A stretch of 64,000 bases of DNA from Modestobacter marinus (GCF_019799945.1 NZ_JABGCH010000002.1:186001-250000), one strand, 5' to 3'; numbered from the stretch's first letter, positions 1-9,362 are shown. The notes: generated by a model not told the origin, from the sequence alone. Translations and numbers: made by a program.

Positions 1-2263
1 CGACCATGTCCATCGGCCCCATCGGCTTCCAGTTGCCGAACGTGTGCCCGCCGTAGGTGAAGTCCGCCCCGGTGGGGATCGCCCGGTGCGGCGCGAAGAC
101 CTGATGAGCCTGGTTGGCCGCCGCCACGACGAGCTTGAAGGTCGACCCGGGTGGCGCGACCGCCTGGGTGACGTGCTCGAGCATCGGCGAGCCCGGCGCC
201 TCGGACCCGGCCTGCAGCGCGCCGACGTCGATCGGCGGTCCGTAGACGTTGTGGTCGAAGGACGGGGTGCTCGCGATGGCGAGGACCTGCCCCGATCTCG
301 GGTCCATGGCGACGGCGGCGCCGATCCGGCCGGCCGGATGGGGCTGCGCGCGCACGGCCACGGCGAGGCTGGCGTCCAGCCGCTGCTGCAGCCCCAGGTC
401 GATCGAGAGCCGCAGGTCGGCGCCGCGCACAGGGTCCACCCGCTCGCCGAGCGCGACAGGCACGCCGCGCGGGTCGACGTACAGGCACTGCCGCCCGTTG
501 ACCCCCCGCAGCGTCGCGTCGTACTGCCGTTCGAGACCGGCGCGGCCGACGACCTCGCCCGACGGCAGGCCGGGCCAGCGTTCCTCGTCCTCGGGCGTGG
601 CCACGCCCACGAAGCCGAGCACCGGGCCGAGCAGCGCCCCGTGGGGATGGGAACGCCGCGGCTCCGGCACGACGAACACCCCGGCGATCCCGGCGGCGGT
701 GACCGCGTCGCTGATGCTGCGGGGCACCTCGGCCACCGGCAGCGACAGCACCGGGCCCTCCGCCGCACCGATCTGGGCGTGCAGCTCCTCCCGCGGCCGA
801 CCGGTCAGCTCGGCGAGACGGTCGACGTCGGCGGGCCGGGCGCGCAGCAGGGAGGGCACCACGAGCACCCGGTCCACGCCGGTGCCGACGTCCGCGGCGT
901 TCGCGGCGAGGGGCACGTCGTGCCGGTCGGTGATCGTGCCGCGGGGCGCGGGCAGCCGGAAACAGCGGGTCATCTGCTCCTGCCCCACCACCTGCAGCGC
1001 CTCGCCCTGGGTGCTCTGCAGCCGCCATCCGTACACCCCGAAGGAGACGAGCAGCACCGAGATCCCGAGCGCGGCCAACCGGACGAGCCGGGGCCGCGGG
1101 TTGCGCTGGCCCGGCAACGCCCACAACCGCCGCTTGGCGCCGTCCCGGCGGACGGCCAGCACGACCCCGATCGCGGCCAGGTGCACGACCAGCGCGGTGC
1201 CGCCGTAGCTGAGCAGGGGGAACGGGACCCCGGCCAGCGGAAGCAGCCCGAGGTTGGCCCCCACCGACACCACGGTCTCGGTCCCCAGGAGGATCGCCAG
1301 TCCCCCGCCGACGAGTGCGCCGTGCGGCGTGCGCGGTGCCCGGCTGGCGAGCGCGAGCCGCCACACGAGGACGATCGCGGCCAGCACCACCCCGGCGCCG
1401 GCGGCCAGGCCCCACTGCCCGACCAGGCTGGCCAGTGCCAGGTCCGTCTCCCGCTCGGGCAGGTACTGCGCGCGCAGGACCCGGAGCGGGTCGTCGGAAC
1501 GCCCGAACAGCCCACCGGAGCCCACCGCGATGTGCGCCTGCCGCACGGCCCAGCCCGAGCCGGTCGGGGACTCGTGGGCACCCACCAGGAAGCTGCCCAG
1601 GCGGGTGAGCTGGTAGGGGCGCAGCAGGCCGATCAGCAGTGGCGCGATCACCGCCGCGGCGGCGGCCAGGGGCAGCAGGAACCGCGCGGGCACCCGTCCG
1701 ATGACCAGCATGGTCCCGGCCAGGACGACCAGCAGCATGGCGGTGCTGAGGTCGGGCTGGAGCAGGGTGAGGCCGATGGGCACGGCCGCGAGCAGCACGG
1801 CGGTCGTGAAGCGCTGCCACGCCGGCCGGCCGGAGCCGAGGACGGCGGCGAGGGCCAGCAGCAGCCCCAGCTTGGCGAGCTCGGAGGGCTGGAAGGTGAG
1901 GGAGCCGATCGCGATCCACCGGGTGGCGCCGTTCGCGGACAGGCCGACGGTGAGGACGCCGACGAGCAGCAGGACGGCGGCTCCGTAGGCAGCCCAGCCG
2001 AGGACGCCGAGGTACCGGACCCGGACCCGCCAGAAGACCGCGAGGGCCAGCAGTCCGCCGGCGGCGATCGCGCCCTGCCGGGTGGCCAGCTCGACCTCGC
2101 CGACCAGGTACAGGTTGACCAGTCCGAGCCCGACCAGGGCCAGCGCGGCGACGACGGCGAGCAGGTCGAACGCGGCGCTGCGCCGGTCCCGGCGCTCCTG
2201 CCGGGTCCGGCGGTGCGTCCTGCGCGCATCCGTCGGCGACCCGGCCGGTCCTGCGATGGGCAT
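1..2263 (-). CDS. SEDS glycosyltransferase (FtsW/RodA) fused to class B PBP transpeptidase, partial
   Basis: Reading frame open from an ATG at 2263 to the window edge (754 codons, 3' end missing). Residues about 30-385 form a multi-pass SEDS domain of the FtsW/RodA family, with the typical FQPSELAK and PFPLLSYGG segments; this family polymerises lipid II into glycan strands. After another hydrophobic segment near residue 400, the same frame continues into a class B penicillin-binding protein, with the PRGTITDR start motif (about residue 440) and an SxxK active site (STFK, residues 707-710) that would cross-link peptides outside the membrane. I checked that codons in both halves share one phase with the start and saw no stop. 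A GAGGTGG Shine-Dalgarno precedes the ATG. Usually these are two separate genes. The KTG motif would lie beyond the edge. Confidence 0.9.
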   Translation of the reverse strand, partial: MPIAGPAGSPTDARRTHRRTRQERRDRRSAAFDLLAVVAALALVGLGLVNLYLVGEVELATRQGAIAAGGLLALAVFWRVRVRYLGVLGWAAYGAAVLLLVGVLTVGLSANGATRWIAIGSLTFQPSELAKLGLLLALAAVLGSGRPAWQRFTTAVLLAAVPIGLTLLQPDLSTAMLLVVLAGTMLVIGRVPARFLLPLAAAAAVIAPLLIGLLRPYQLTRLGSFLVGAHESPTGSGWAVRQAHIAVGSGGLFGRSDDPLRVLRAQYLPERETDLALASLVGQWGLAAGAGVVLAAIVLVWRLALASRAPRTPHGALVGGGLAILLGTETVVSVGANLGLLPLAGVPFPLLSYGGTALVVHLAAIGVVLAVRRDGAKRRLWALPGQRNPRPRLVRLAALGISVLLVSFGVYGWRLQSTQGEALQVVGQEQMTRCFRLPAPRGTITDRHDVPLAANAADVGTGVDRVLVVPSLLRARPADVDRLAELTGRPREELHAQIGAAEGPVLSLPVAEVPRSISDAVTAAGIAGVFVVPEPRRSHPHGALLGPVLGFVGVATPEDEERWPGLPSGEVVGRAGLERQYDATLRGVNGRQCLYVDPRGVPVALGERVDPVRGADLRLSIDLGLQQRLDASLAVAVRAQPHPAGRIGAAVAMDPRSGQVLAIASTPSFDHNVYGPPIDVGALQAGSEAPGSPMLEHVTQAVAPPGSTFKLVVAAANQAHQVFAPHRAIPTGADFTYGGHTFGNWKPMGPMDMV

Positions 2264-2285
2264 GTCCACCTCGCCTCGGGTCGGT

Positions 2286-3494
2286 TCACCCCGCCTGTCG
2301 GTCGGACAGGCACGAGCCGATCAGCACCGGGGCGGAGGCCGCGGCCGCGGGCAGGTCGGTGACGGCGAGCACCGCCACGCCGGCCAGGGCCGGGAGCGGC
2401 ACGGTGCCGACGGCCACGGCCCGCTCGCCCTGCGGTGGCACGGTGACCGTGCCACCCGGCACGGTCTCCGTAACGCCCGTGCAGCGGTCCACGATCCGGT
2501 AGGACCAGGTCACCACCTGCGGATCTGCTCCCGGCACGAGCCGCACCAGGAGGCGCACGGTGCACGGCGCGCCGGGCGCGCACGCCGCCAGCGGACGCAG
2601 GTCGACCGCGGCCACGCTCCCGGCCGCCGCGGGGGCGGGGGCAGGGACGGGCAGGCCGTCGGGCTCGGGCGCCGCGGACGGCGTCGTCCCCCCGCGCCCG
2701 GCGTCCAGGAGCAGGTCGATGTCGGTGGTGATGTCGTCCCGCAGCAGGGCCACCTCCAGCACGACGACCGTGGCGAGGACCAGCACCGACAGCAGCCAGG
2801 CGCCGGCACGCCGGCCCGCGCTCCTGGCCGCCCCGCCGCCGCGGGGCCCCGCCGGGGCGGCGCGGACCACGGGGCGCGGGCTCCCGGCCGGCCCGCTGCC
2901 GCTCGCCCGGGCCGCGACCGTGTCGACCGCTCTCACCAGGGCGGCGAGCTCGGCGCGGACGGCCTCGCGGTCGATCCCGGCGGCGGCGTCGCGCAGCATC
3001 CGCGCGGCCACGGGAACGCCGGCGACCGGCAGCGCCGTCCGGGCCCGGTCCAGCTCGTCGAGCAACCGGTCGGCGGCCGGATCCGGGCGGCGACCGCGGA
3101 GCCGGGCGGCACCTGCGACGTCGGCGAGGAGCGGTGCCAGCGCCAGTCGTGTGCCGCCGTGCCCGCCTCCCGCCGCAGGAACGAGCCCCACCTGCCCGTC
3201 GGCGCCGACGACGACCCGGTCGATCGTGACCGGATCGCTGCCGGGGGCACCGGTGTCCGGCTCTGCTCGGTCCGCCACGTCCGCCAGCAGGCTCGCGGCG
3301 ATCTCCAGGGCCTGCTGCGGGGTGAGCCGGGCCAGGCCGATCAGCCGGGTCAGCTCCACGCCGGCCGCGGCGACCGACGGCGGACCGGCAGGCGGCCACT
3401 CGGCTCGGCCGGTCGGTTCGAGGAGGACGGGGAGATCGGGGCCGGGGCCGGGCTCGTCGCGGCCGGTCGCCCGTTCGGTCGTCAGGTCCGTCAC
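2286..3494 (-). CDS. single-pass membrane protein upstream of the SEDS-PBP fusion
   Basis: A 402-residue protein starting at GTG 3494 with a GGGGTGG ribosome site. The N-terminal 220 residues are an alanine/leucine-rich, probably helical cytoplasmic domain; a proline/glycine-rich linker follows, then one membrane helix (AWLLSVLVLATVVVLEVALL, about residues 250-270). The C-terminal part would be outside the cell and contains several cysteines that could form disulfides. It ends 22 bases before the SEDS-PBP start, so the two are probably co-transcribed, and a role in cell-wall assembly is a reasonable inference. I do not recognise the family; the N-terminal part vaguely recalls the C-lobe of a degenerate kinase, which is a weak impression. 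Confidence 0.75.
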   Translation of the reverse strand: MTDLTTERATGRDEPGPGPDLPVLLEPTGRAEWPPAGPPSVAAAGVELTRLIGLARLTPQQALEIAASLLADVADRAEPDTGAPGSDPVTIDRVVVGADGQVGLVPAAGGGHGGTRLALAPLLADVAGAARLRGRRPDPAADRLLDELDRARTALPVAGVPVAARMLRDAAAGIDREAVRAELAALVRAVDTVAARASGSGPAGSPRPVVRAAPAGPRGGGAARSAGRRAGAWLLSVLVLATVVVLEVALLRDDITTDIDLLLDAGRGGTTPSAAPEPDGLPVPAPAPAAAGSVAAVDLRPLAACAPGAPCTVRLLVRLVPGADPQVVTWSYRIVDRCTGVTETVPGGTVTVPPQGERAVAVGTVPLPALAGVAVLAVTDLPAAAASAPVLIGSCLSDRQAG

Positions 3495-3719
3495 CGGCCG
3501 CCACCCCCGCCCAACCGCCTCTGACTGGGCCGTGCCCTGCACGAAGCTGAGGCCGATGCTGGACCGAGCCGATCCGGATGTCACCAGGTTCGCGCACGGC
3601 TCGCAGGGACGACGGCGAGTCCACCGGCCAGGCGCCGTCCCGGGGGCCGTCGGGCGTGCTGCCCGCGGTACGGGGACCGGGTGGGGATAGCGTGCCGGAG
3701 AAACGGGAGGAGCCGCGTC

Positions 3720-4568
3720 ATGGAGATCGAGGACGGCGTCCGTCCCCTCGAAGAGGGGGTGACCACCGACTTCAGCGCGCGGATGGACTACGCGGGCTAC
3801 CTCGAGCTCGACACGCTGCTGTCGGCGCAGCGGCCGATCAGCGACCACCACGACGAGCCGCTGTTCATCATCCAGCACCAGACCACCGAGCTCTGGCTGA
3901 AGCTCGCACTGCACGAGCTGGTCGCCGTCCGGGCCTGCCTCGACGCCGACGACGTCGCCCGGGCGCGCAAGGGACTGGCCCGGGTCAAGCACGTGTTCCG
4001 CACGATCACCGACCAGTGGTCGGTCCTGGCCACCCTGACGCCGAGCGAGTACGCCGAGTTCCGCGGCGTCCTCGGCACCTCGTCGGGGTTCCAGTCCTAC
4101 CAGTACCGGGCCGTCGAGTTCATCCTCGGCAACAAGGACGAGCGCATGCTCGAGGTGTTCGACTCCCGGCCCGAGGCGCACGACGTGCTGGCCGGGATGC
4201 TCGACTCACCGACGGTCTACGACGCGTTCCTGCACTTCCTCGCCCGCCGGGGGCACCCGGTCCCGCGGCACGTCCTGGACCGCGACGTGCGGAGGGCCTG
4301 GACGGAGGACGAGTCGCTGCTCCCCGTGTACAAGGCGATCTACGAGGACACCGCGGGCCACTGGGCGGAGTACGCCACCTGCGAGGACCTCGTCGACCTG
4401 GAGGACGCCGTCCAGCTCTGGCGGTTCCGGCACCTGCGCACTGTGCAGCGGACCATCGGCTTCAAGACCGGCACCGGCGGCAGCTCGGGGGTGGACTTCC
4501 TCAAGCGGGCGCTCGACCTGACCTTCTTCCCGGAGCTCTACTCCGTGCGGACGCTGGTCGGAACCTGA
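3720..4568 (+). CDS. kynA: tryptophan 2,3-dioxygenase
   Basis: A 282-residue haem enzyme that opens the indole ring of L-tryptophan to N-formylkynurenine, the first step of the kynurenine pathway. Family signatures are clear: FIIQHQTTELWLK near residue 43, FQSYQYRAVEFILGNK near 125, and the RFRHLRTVQRTIG...GTGGSSG block near 240-262, which carries the axial haem histidine and substrate loop. Length fits the bacterial family. The ATG at 3720 follows a GGGAGGAG ribosome site, and a TAGCGT -10-like element lies about 30 bases upstream. No kynureninase or dedicated formamidase gene is adjacent; a cyclase-family gene at 52.1-52.9 kb is a distant relative of kynurenine formamidases but is far away. 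Confidence 0.95.
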   Translation: MEIEDGVRPLEEGVTTDFSARMDYAGYLELDTLLSAQRPISDHHDEPLFIIQHQTTELWLKLALHELVAVRACLDADDVARARKGLARVKHVFRTITDQWSVLATLTPSEYAEFRGVLGTSSGFQSYQYRAVEFILGNKDERMLEVFDSRPEAHDVLAGMLDSPTVYDAFLHFLARRGHPVPRHVLDRDVRRAWTEDESLLPVYKAIYEDTAGHWAEYATCEDLVDLEDAVQLWRFRHLRTVQRTIGFKTGTGGSSGVDFLKRALDLTFFPELYSVRTLVGT

Positions 4569-4577
4569 CCCGGCCGG

Positions 4578-4610
4578 GTCAGCAGACCGGTCGGCCGACC
4601 GGCTGCTGAC
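4578..4610. terminator. bidirectional hairpin between kynA and the ROK gene
   Basis: GTCAGCAG at 4578-4585 pairs with CTGCTGAC at 4603-4610, and the sequence between is itself a palindrome (CCGGTCGG/CCGACCGG, 4587-4602) with one bulged A. It lies just after kynA and covers the last codons of the convergent ROK gene, so it could end both transcripts. There is no U-tract. Confidence 0.6.
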
Positions 4611-5775
4611 GTCCGGCGAGGGCCCGGTCCACGGCCTCGGCGGAGAGCACCTCCTCGAGGGCGAGCCGCGCCGCGCCCACCACCCCGGCCCGGTCACCGA
4701 GCCGGCTGGCCTCCACCCGCAGCCCACGCGCGGCCTGCGGCTGGGTCCGCTGGTACAGCCGCTCGCGGACGGCGCCGACGAACAGGTCCTGGACGAGCAC
4801 CAGGTCGCCGCCCAACACCAGCATGCGCGGGTTGAGCAGGCTCACCGCGGTCGCCAGGACGTCCCCGATCATCAGCCCCGCCTCGCGCACCAGCCGGGTC
4901 GCCCCGGCGTGGCCGGTCAGCGCCAGCTCCACGACCGACCGGCTGTCCGGGACGTCCTCGCCCTGCTCGCGGAGCACCCGGGCCAGCGCCCGCCCGCTCG
5001 CCGACGCGGCCAGGCAGCCGCGCGCGCCGCAGACGCAGAGGGGGCCGTCGTCGGCGCTGCTGATCCGGACGTGCCCGATGTCCCCCTCGCCGCTGTCCGC
5101 ACCCCGCAGCAGGCGGCCGTCGACCACCATGCCGGCGCCGATGCCGGTCGCGACCTTGACGAACAGCATCGGCGAGGAGGCCGGCCACTCGGTGTGGTAC
5201 TCGCCGAAGGCCATCGCGTTGGCGTCGTTGTCGACCACGCACGCGACCCCGAACTGCCGCTCCAGGTGGTCCCGGAACGGGCAGTCCTGCCAGCCCGGCA
5301 TCACCGGGGTGTGCTGCACGATCCGTCCGGTGGCCACGTCCACCGGTCCGGGCACGCACACCCCGAGACCGAGCACGTGGCCCGACGTCACGCCGGCCGC
5401 GCCGAGCATCTCCCGCCAGCGCTCCTCCACCCACCGGAGGACCGGCTGCGGGCCGTCGGCGAGCCGCAGCTCGTGGACCGCCTCCGCCAGCGGGCGCCCG
5501 AGCAGGTCGCACACCGCGATCTTCGCGTGCGCGGCGCCCAGGTCGGCCGCCAGCACGACCCCGCCCGAGCCGTCGACGCTGAGCACGTTCGACGGGCGGC
5601 CGCGGGCCGACGCCTCGCGCCCCGACTCGCAGAGGTACCCGGCGGCGACCAGGAGGTCGACGCGGGCCGCGACGGTCGAACGCGAGAGCCCGGTGAGCTC
5701 GATCAGGTCCCCGCGCGTGCGGGCCCGGCCCCGGCGGATGAGGTCGAGCAGTTGCCCGGCGCGCTCGCCCAGCAC
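4579..5775 (-). CDS. ROK-family transcriptional regulator (NagC/XylR type)
   Basis: A 398-residue protein. Residues about 10-60 form a winged helix-turn-helix (TRGDLIELTGLSRSTVAARV), and the rest is an ROK sugar-kinase fold with the zinc-site pattern GDIGH...C-x-C-GARGC. The usual glutamate after the last cysteine (GCLE) is alanine here (GCLA). The NDAN segment is present. The gene starts with GTG 5775, one base after the stop of the upstream permease gene, so it is the last gene of the sugar-transport operon. Such proteins usually repress transport genes and respond to the sugar or its phosphate. It is the best candidate to bind the inverted repeats at 9174-9240. Confidence 0.9.
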   Translation of the reverse strand: MLGERAGQLLDLIRRGRARTRGDLIELTGLSRSTVAARVDLLVAAGYLCESGREASARGRPSNVLSVDGSGGVVLAADLGAAHAKIAVCDLLGRPLAEAVHELRLADGPQPVLRWVEERWREMLGAAGVTSGHVLGLGVCVPGPVDVATGRIVQHTPVMPGWQDCPFRDHLERQFGVACVVDNDANAMAFGEYHTEWPASSPMLFVKVATGIGAGMVVDGRLLRGADSGEGDIGHVRISSADDGPLCVCGARGCLAASASGRALARVLREQGEDVPDSRSVVELALTGHAGATRLVREAGLMIGDVLATAVSLLNPRMLVLGGDLVLVQDLFVGAVRERLYQRTQPQAARGLRVEASRLGDRAGVVGAARLALEEVLSAEAVDRALAGRQQPVGRPVC

Positions 5776-5776
5776 C

Positions 5777-6721
5777 TCACCCCTTCTCCGCTCCGGCGGT
5801 CAGGCCACCGGTGAGCAGTCGTTCGCTGGCGAAGAACAGTACGACGATCGGCAGGGTCAGGATGACCGATCCGGCCATCAACACGGTCGTCGGGATCTCG
5901 ATGCTGCCGGCGAGCTGGGACAGGCCCAGCGAGACCGTCCAGCGAGGCCGGTTCTCCACCAGGAACAGCAGCGCGAACAGGAACTCGTTCCAGGCGATCA
6001 TGAGGACGAACAGGCCGTTGGCCAGGATCGCCGGCATCGCCAGCGGCAGCGTGATCCGGCGCATGACCGTGAAGCGGTTCGCGCCGTCGACGGCGGCGGC
6101 CTCCTCGATGCTGGCCGGCACCGTCTGGAAGTAGTTGCGCAGCATGTAGATGGAGACGGCGACCGTCTGGGACACGTAGACCAGCAGCAGGGCGCCCAGC
6201 GAGCCGCGCAGCCCGATGCGGGTGAAGAACACGAACAGCGGCACGGCCAGCAGGATGCTCGGGAACAGGTAGACGGACAGGAACAGCACGCTGACCTTGC
6301 GCCGCCCCGGGAACTCCAGCCGGGCGACGGCGTACGCGCCCGGGATCGCGAAGGCCAGCGTGAGCGCGACCGTGCCGAGCGCGATCAGGCCGCTGTTGGC
6401 CATGAACCGCAGGAAGCCCTGACCGCCGGAGTCGGTGGAGGCGAGCACGTTGCGGTACGTGCTGGTCGTGAACTCGGCGACCACCGGCCAGAGCCGGCCC
6501 GGGTCCTGCACCAGCGAGCTGAGGTCGCGCAGGGACAGCAGGACCATGTAGTAGAACGGGAAGAGGGTGAAGAGCACCAGGCCGGCGATCACGACCCACC
6601 GCAGGACGCCGAGCACCCGGACCTCGACGGTGGTGCGCGACCAGCGCCGCTCCCCTCGCGCCCCGCGGGCCGGCGGGGGCGCGGCGGAGGAGTCGGTCGG
6701 CAGCGTCGCCACGCCGGCCAT
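5777..6721 (-). CDS. carbohydrate ABC transporter permease (MalG type)
   Basis: A 314-residue inner-membrane protein with six predicted membrane spans and the EAA loop (EEAAAVDGANRFTVMRRITLPLAMP region, near residue 200) that docks the ATPase. It belongs to the MalG/CUT1 family and forms the channel together with the preceding permease. Its ATG at 6721 overlaps the stop of that permease in an ATGA, showing translational coupling. No ATPase gene is in the operon, so a shared MsiK-like ATPase elsewhere in the genome probably powers it, as is common in actinomycetes. Confidence 0.93.
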   Translation of the reverse strand: MAGVATLPTDSSAAPPPARGARGERRWSRTTVEVRVLGVLRWVVIAGLVLFTLFPFYYMVLLSLRDLSSLVQDPGRLWPVVAEFTTSTYRNVLASTDSGGQGFLRFMANSGLIALGTVALTLAFAIPGAYAVARLEFPGRRKVSVLFLSVYLFPSILLAVPLFVFFTRIGLRGSLGALLLVYVSQTVAVSIYMLRNYFQTVPASIEEAAAVDGANRFTVMRRITLPLAMPAILANGLFVLMIAWNEFLFALLFLVENRPRWTVSLGLSQLAGSIEIPTTVLMAGSVILTLPIVVLFFASERLLTGGLTAGAEKG

Positions 6722-7716
6722 CAGGCCACCTCGTCCTTCGCCGCGAACCGGTAGTACACCGACACCAGGACCAGCAGCACCGAGGCCAGCACCAGGGCCT
6801 GCGCCGACGCCGCGCCGATGTCACCGCGGCTGACCAGGAAGTCGAACACCCGCACGCTGATCACCTCGGTGCCCGCCCCGCCGCCGGTGAGCAGGTAGAT
6901 GTCGTCGAAGTTGTTGAACGTCCAGATGAAGCGCAGCAGCGCCAGCACCGCGATCGTCGGCATCAGCTGGGGCAGCGTGATGTGCCGGAACACCTGCGTG
7001 GGCGTCGCGCCGTCCACCCGGGCGGCCTCGTCCAGCGTGGCCGGCACCGCCTCCAGGCGCGCCGTGAGGAAGAGGAAGGCGAACGGGAACGACCGCCACA
7101 TCTCGAAGACGATCACGGTGAGCAGCGCGGTGGGGACCGGCACGGTCAGCCCGAACAGCGACACCTCGGTGGTGCGCTGGGACAGGAAGGCGATCGGCTC
7201 TTCCCAGCCGAGCAGGCCGGTGCCCACCTCGTTGACGATGCCGAACTGCGGGTTGAGCATGACACCCCACACGAAGGTGGCCGCCACGACCGGTGCCACG
7301 TACGGGAGCAGCAGGGTCGCCCGGACGAACGTGCGGCCGCGGAAGCGGCGGCGCAGCGCGAGGGCCGCGACCAGCCCGAGGCCGATGGACGACGCCGTCC
7401 CCAGGACGGAGTAGATCAGCGTGGTGACCAGGGAGTCCCAGAAGCCGGGGGACGTGAAGACCTGCGTGAAGTTCTCGACCGTGTAGTCGCCGAGCAGCCC
7501 TGCGGTGCGCAGCCGGATGAGCCGGATGTCCTGGAACGCAAGCGCGACCGTCCAGACGATCGGCAGCACCACCAGGATCAGCACGATGACCAGGGTCGGG
7601 GAGATCAGCGCGAGGCCCGCGCGCGCCTCCCGCCACCGCAGCGTCCCGCGACCGCGGGGTCCCGGCCGGCGGCCGCCGTCCCGGCGGGGGGTGGGCAGTA
7701 CCGGGGCTGCGGTCAT
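6721..7716 (-). CDS. carbohydrate ABC transporter permease (MalF type)
   Basis: A 331-residue membrane protein with an arginine-rich N-terminal tail, six membrane spans and an EAA loop (DEAARVDGATPTQVFRHITLPQLMP region, near residue 235). It is the MalF-like partner of the following permease. Its start overlaps the stop of the binding-protein gene by four bases, so binding protein, both permeases and the ROK regulator form one operon. Confidence 0.93.
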   Translation of the reverse strand: MTAAPVLPTPRRDGGRRPGPRGRGTLRWREARAGLALISPTLVIVLILVVLPIVWTVALAFQDIRLIRLRTAGLLGDYTVENFTQVFTSPGFWDSLVTTLIYSVLGTASSIGLGLVAALALRRRFRGRTFVRATLLLPYVAPVVAATFVWGVMLNPQFGIVNEVGTGLLGWEEPIAFLSQRTTEVSLFGLTVPVPTALLTVIVFEMWRSFPFAFLFLTARLEAVPATLDEAARVDGATPTQVFRHITLPQLMPTIAVLALLRFIWTFNNFDDIYLLTGGGAGTEVISVRVFDFLVSRGDIGAASAQALVLASVLLVLVSVYYRFAAKDEVA

Positions 7717-9122
7717 TCCAGTGACTGGGCGATCTCCCGGAGCGCGTCGCCGGCCTGCTGCGCCGCCTCCGCCGGCTCGAGCTCACCCCCCGTCATCGCC
7801 GCGATCGCCTGCGGCACCGGGAGCTCCCCCAGCGAGGCGCCGACCAGGGCGCCCTGCCCCTGCGGGATGCCCCACGGGGAGATGGTGTCCGGGGCGCTGC
7901 GCAGGGTGTCGAGGACGTCGGTCGGATAGAAGTCGGCCAGCGGCGCCTTGGTGTCCACGCCCGCCGGGAGGGTGGACCAGGCGTCGATGAACCGCGTCGG
8001 CTCCTCCGCGGTGCCCTGCCGGGTCGGCACCTTCCCCTCGGGCGAGAAGCCGATCCACTCCTCGTACCCGTCCTCCATCATGTAGGTGACGAACTGGGTG
8101 GCGGCGTCGGTCTGCGCCTCGGCGGTCACGGCCCAGGAGACGACCTCGCCGAACTGCGCCCCCTCGTCACCGTCCGGCCCCGCGATCGCCGTCACCACGC
8201 CGCTGTTCCTGGCCAGGTACGCCGGGTCCTCCCCGCACTCCGGGCAGGTCGGCAGGGCGTCGGCCCGCAGGCCGGCCATCTCGTCCAGGATGAACGAGGA
8301 CCACACGACCATGGCCGCCTGGCCCGCGAAGTAGGCGGCTCGCGTGGTGTCGACGTCCTGGGCACCGGACGTCGACCAGCCGGTGATCAGCTCGTTGTAG
8401 AACTCGAACGCGGCGACGCACTGGTCGCTGTCGAGGGTGATCTCTCCCCCGTCGTCCACCATCTCGCAGCCGTTGCCCAGCGCCAGGTGCTCGAAGGTCT
8501 GCTGCGTGAACGCGTCGTTGGGCACGGTGGCGCCGACGAAGCCCGCGACCTCGGGGCTGTCCAGGGCCTGCGCCGCCGCGAGGATGGCGTCGTAGGTCTC
8601 CGGCGCGGCCAGGCCCGCCGCGTCGAAGAGGTCCGTGCGGTACACGAGGAGCTGCGCCCACCCGTCGCTCGGGACGGCCAGTTGCGTGTCGCCGTCGCGG
8701 GTCAGCTCCAGCGCCTGCTGGGAGAACGTGTCGGCGCCCAGCTCCTCCACCACGGCTCCCGCCACCTCGGTGTCGACGAGCTCGTTGGCGGCCAGCGCCT
8801 GCACGCCGGCCAGCGACAGCGCGCCGACGACGTCGGGCAGCTCCCCCGCCGCGGCGGACGAGGTGAGCAGCTGGTTGAACTGGTCCTCGTCGATGGCGAC
8901 GAGCTCGACCTCGATCCCGCTGGCCTCGGTGAACGCGGCCGCGATCTCCTCCTGGGCCGACACGCGGTCGGGCAGGTTCTCCAGGGTCCACACGACCAGC
9001 GGGCCGCCCGCCTCGCCACCGCCGTCCCCGCCACCGGACTCGTCCGAGCCGCAGGCGGCGACCAGGACCGCCACCACGCCCGTGGCCACCACTGCACGGG
9101 CTCGTCGCCTGTTGGCGCGCAT
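7713..9122 (-). CDS. extracellular sugar-binding lipoprotein
   Basis: A 469-residue solute-binding protein of the CUT1/MalE group. It has an arginine-rich signal peptide and a lipobox ending LVAACGS (Cys24 would be lipidated), then a glycine-rich linker and the mature lobe starting PLVVWTLENLPDRV. Four cysteines near residues 275 and 340 could form disulfides. The ATG at 9122 follows a GGAGGAG ribosome site. As first gene of the operon it sets substrate specificity. The neighbouring glycosidase and isomerase genes suggest a glycoside or polyol glycoside, but the ligand cannot be read from sequence. Confidence 0.93.
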   Translation of the reverse strand: MRANRRRARAVVATGVVAVLVAACGSDESGGGDGGGEAGGPLVVWTLENLPDRVSAQEEIAAAFTEASGIEVELVAIDEDQFNQLLTSSAAAGELPDVVGALSLAGVQALAANELVDTEVAGAVVEELGADTFSQQALELTRDGDTQLAVPSDGWAQLLVYRTDLFDAAGLAAPETYDAILAAAQALDSPEVAGFVGATVPNDAFTQQTFEHLALGNGCEMVDDGGEITLDSDQCVAAFEFYNELITGWSTSGAQDVDTTRAAYFAGQAAMVVWSSFILDEMAGLRADALPTCPECGEDPAYLARNSGVVTAIAGPDGDEGAQFGEVVSWAVTAEAQTDAATQFVTYMMEDGYEEWIGFSPEGKVPTRQGTAEEPTRFIDAWSTLPAGVDTKAPLADFYPTDVLDTLRSAPDTISPWGIPQGQGALVGASLGELPVPQAIAAMTGGELEPAEAAQQAGDALREIAQSLE

Positions 9123-9173
9123 CGACGTCTCCTCCGGGTCACCACCGATCGCCGGACGGTAGCCGCTCGGAGT

Positions 9174-9240
9174 GTGACGTGGGTCACTTGTCTTTATGTA
9201 GAATCTGGCTGCAGTAAAACCCGGTTCGTACGCATAAAGA
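9174..9240. promoter_or_regulatory. divergent control region with two inverted repeats (candidate ROK operators)
   Basis: Between the binding-protein gene and the isomerase gene lie two symmetric elements. GTGAC-GTGG-GTCAC spans 9174-9187. TCTTTATG at 9191-9198 is repeated in inverted form as CATAAAGA at 9233-9240; the half-site starts are 42 bases apart, about four helical turns. The segment between is unusually AT-rich for this DNA and should hold the promoters. A looping repressor such as an ROK protein would fit this geometry. Confidence 0.55.
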
Positions 9241-9362
9241 GTGCACGGGGGAACGCCGATGACCTCCCTGGAGCAGCGGCTCGTGCGGCCGGTGGAGTCG
9301 TGCCGGACCCCCGTCCACGCGCCGTCCGGTACGCCATGGGACGACGGGCCGGGAGCCCGGTG

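Noticed and set aside
44-2362. A 772-codon open frame on the plus strand
   Set aside because: It is antisense to the SEDS-PBP gene, has no recognisable domains and has the arginine/glycine/proline-rich composition expected of a shadow frame in GC-rich DNA.
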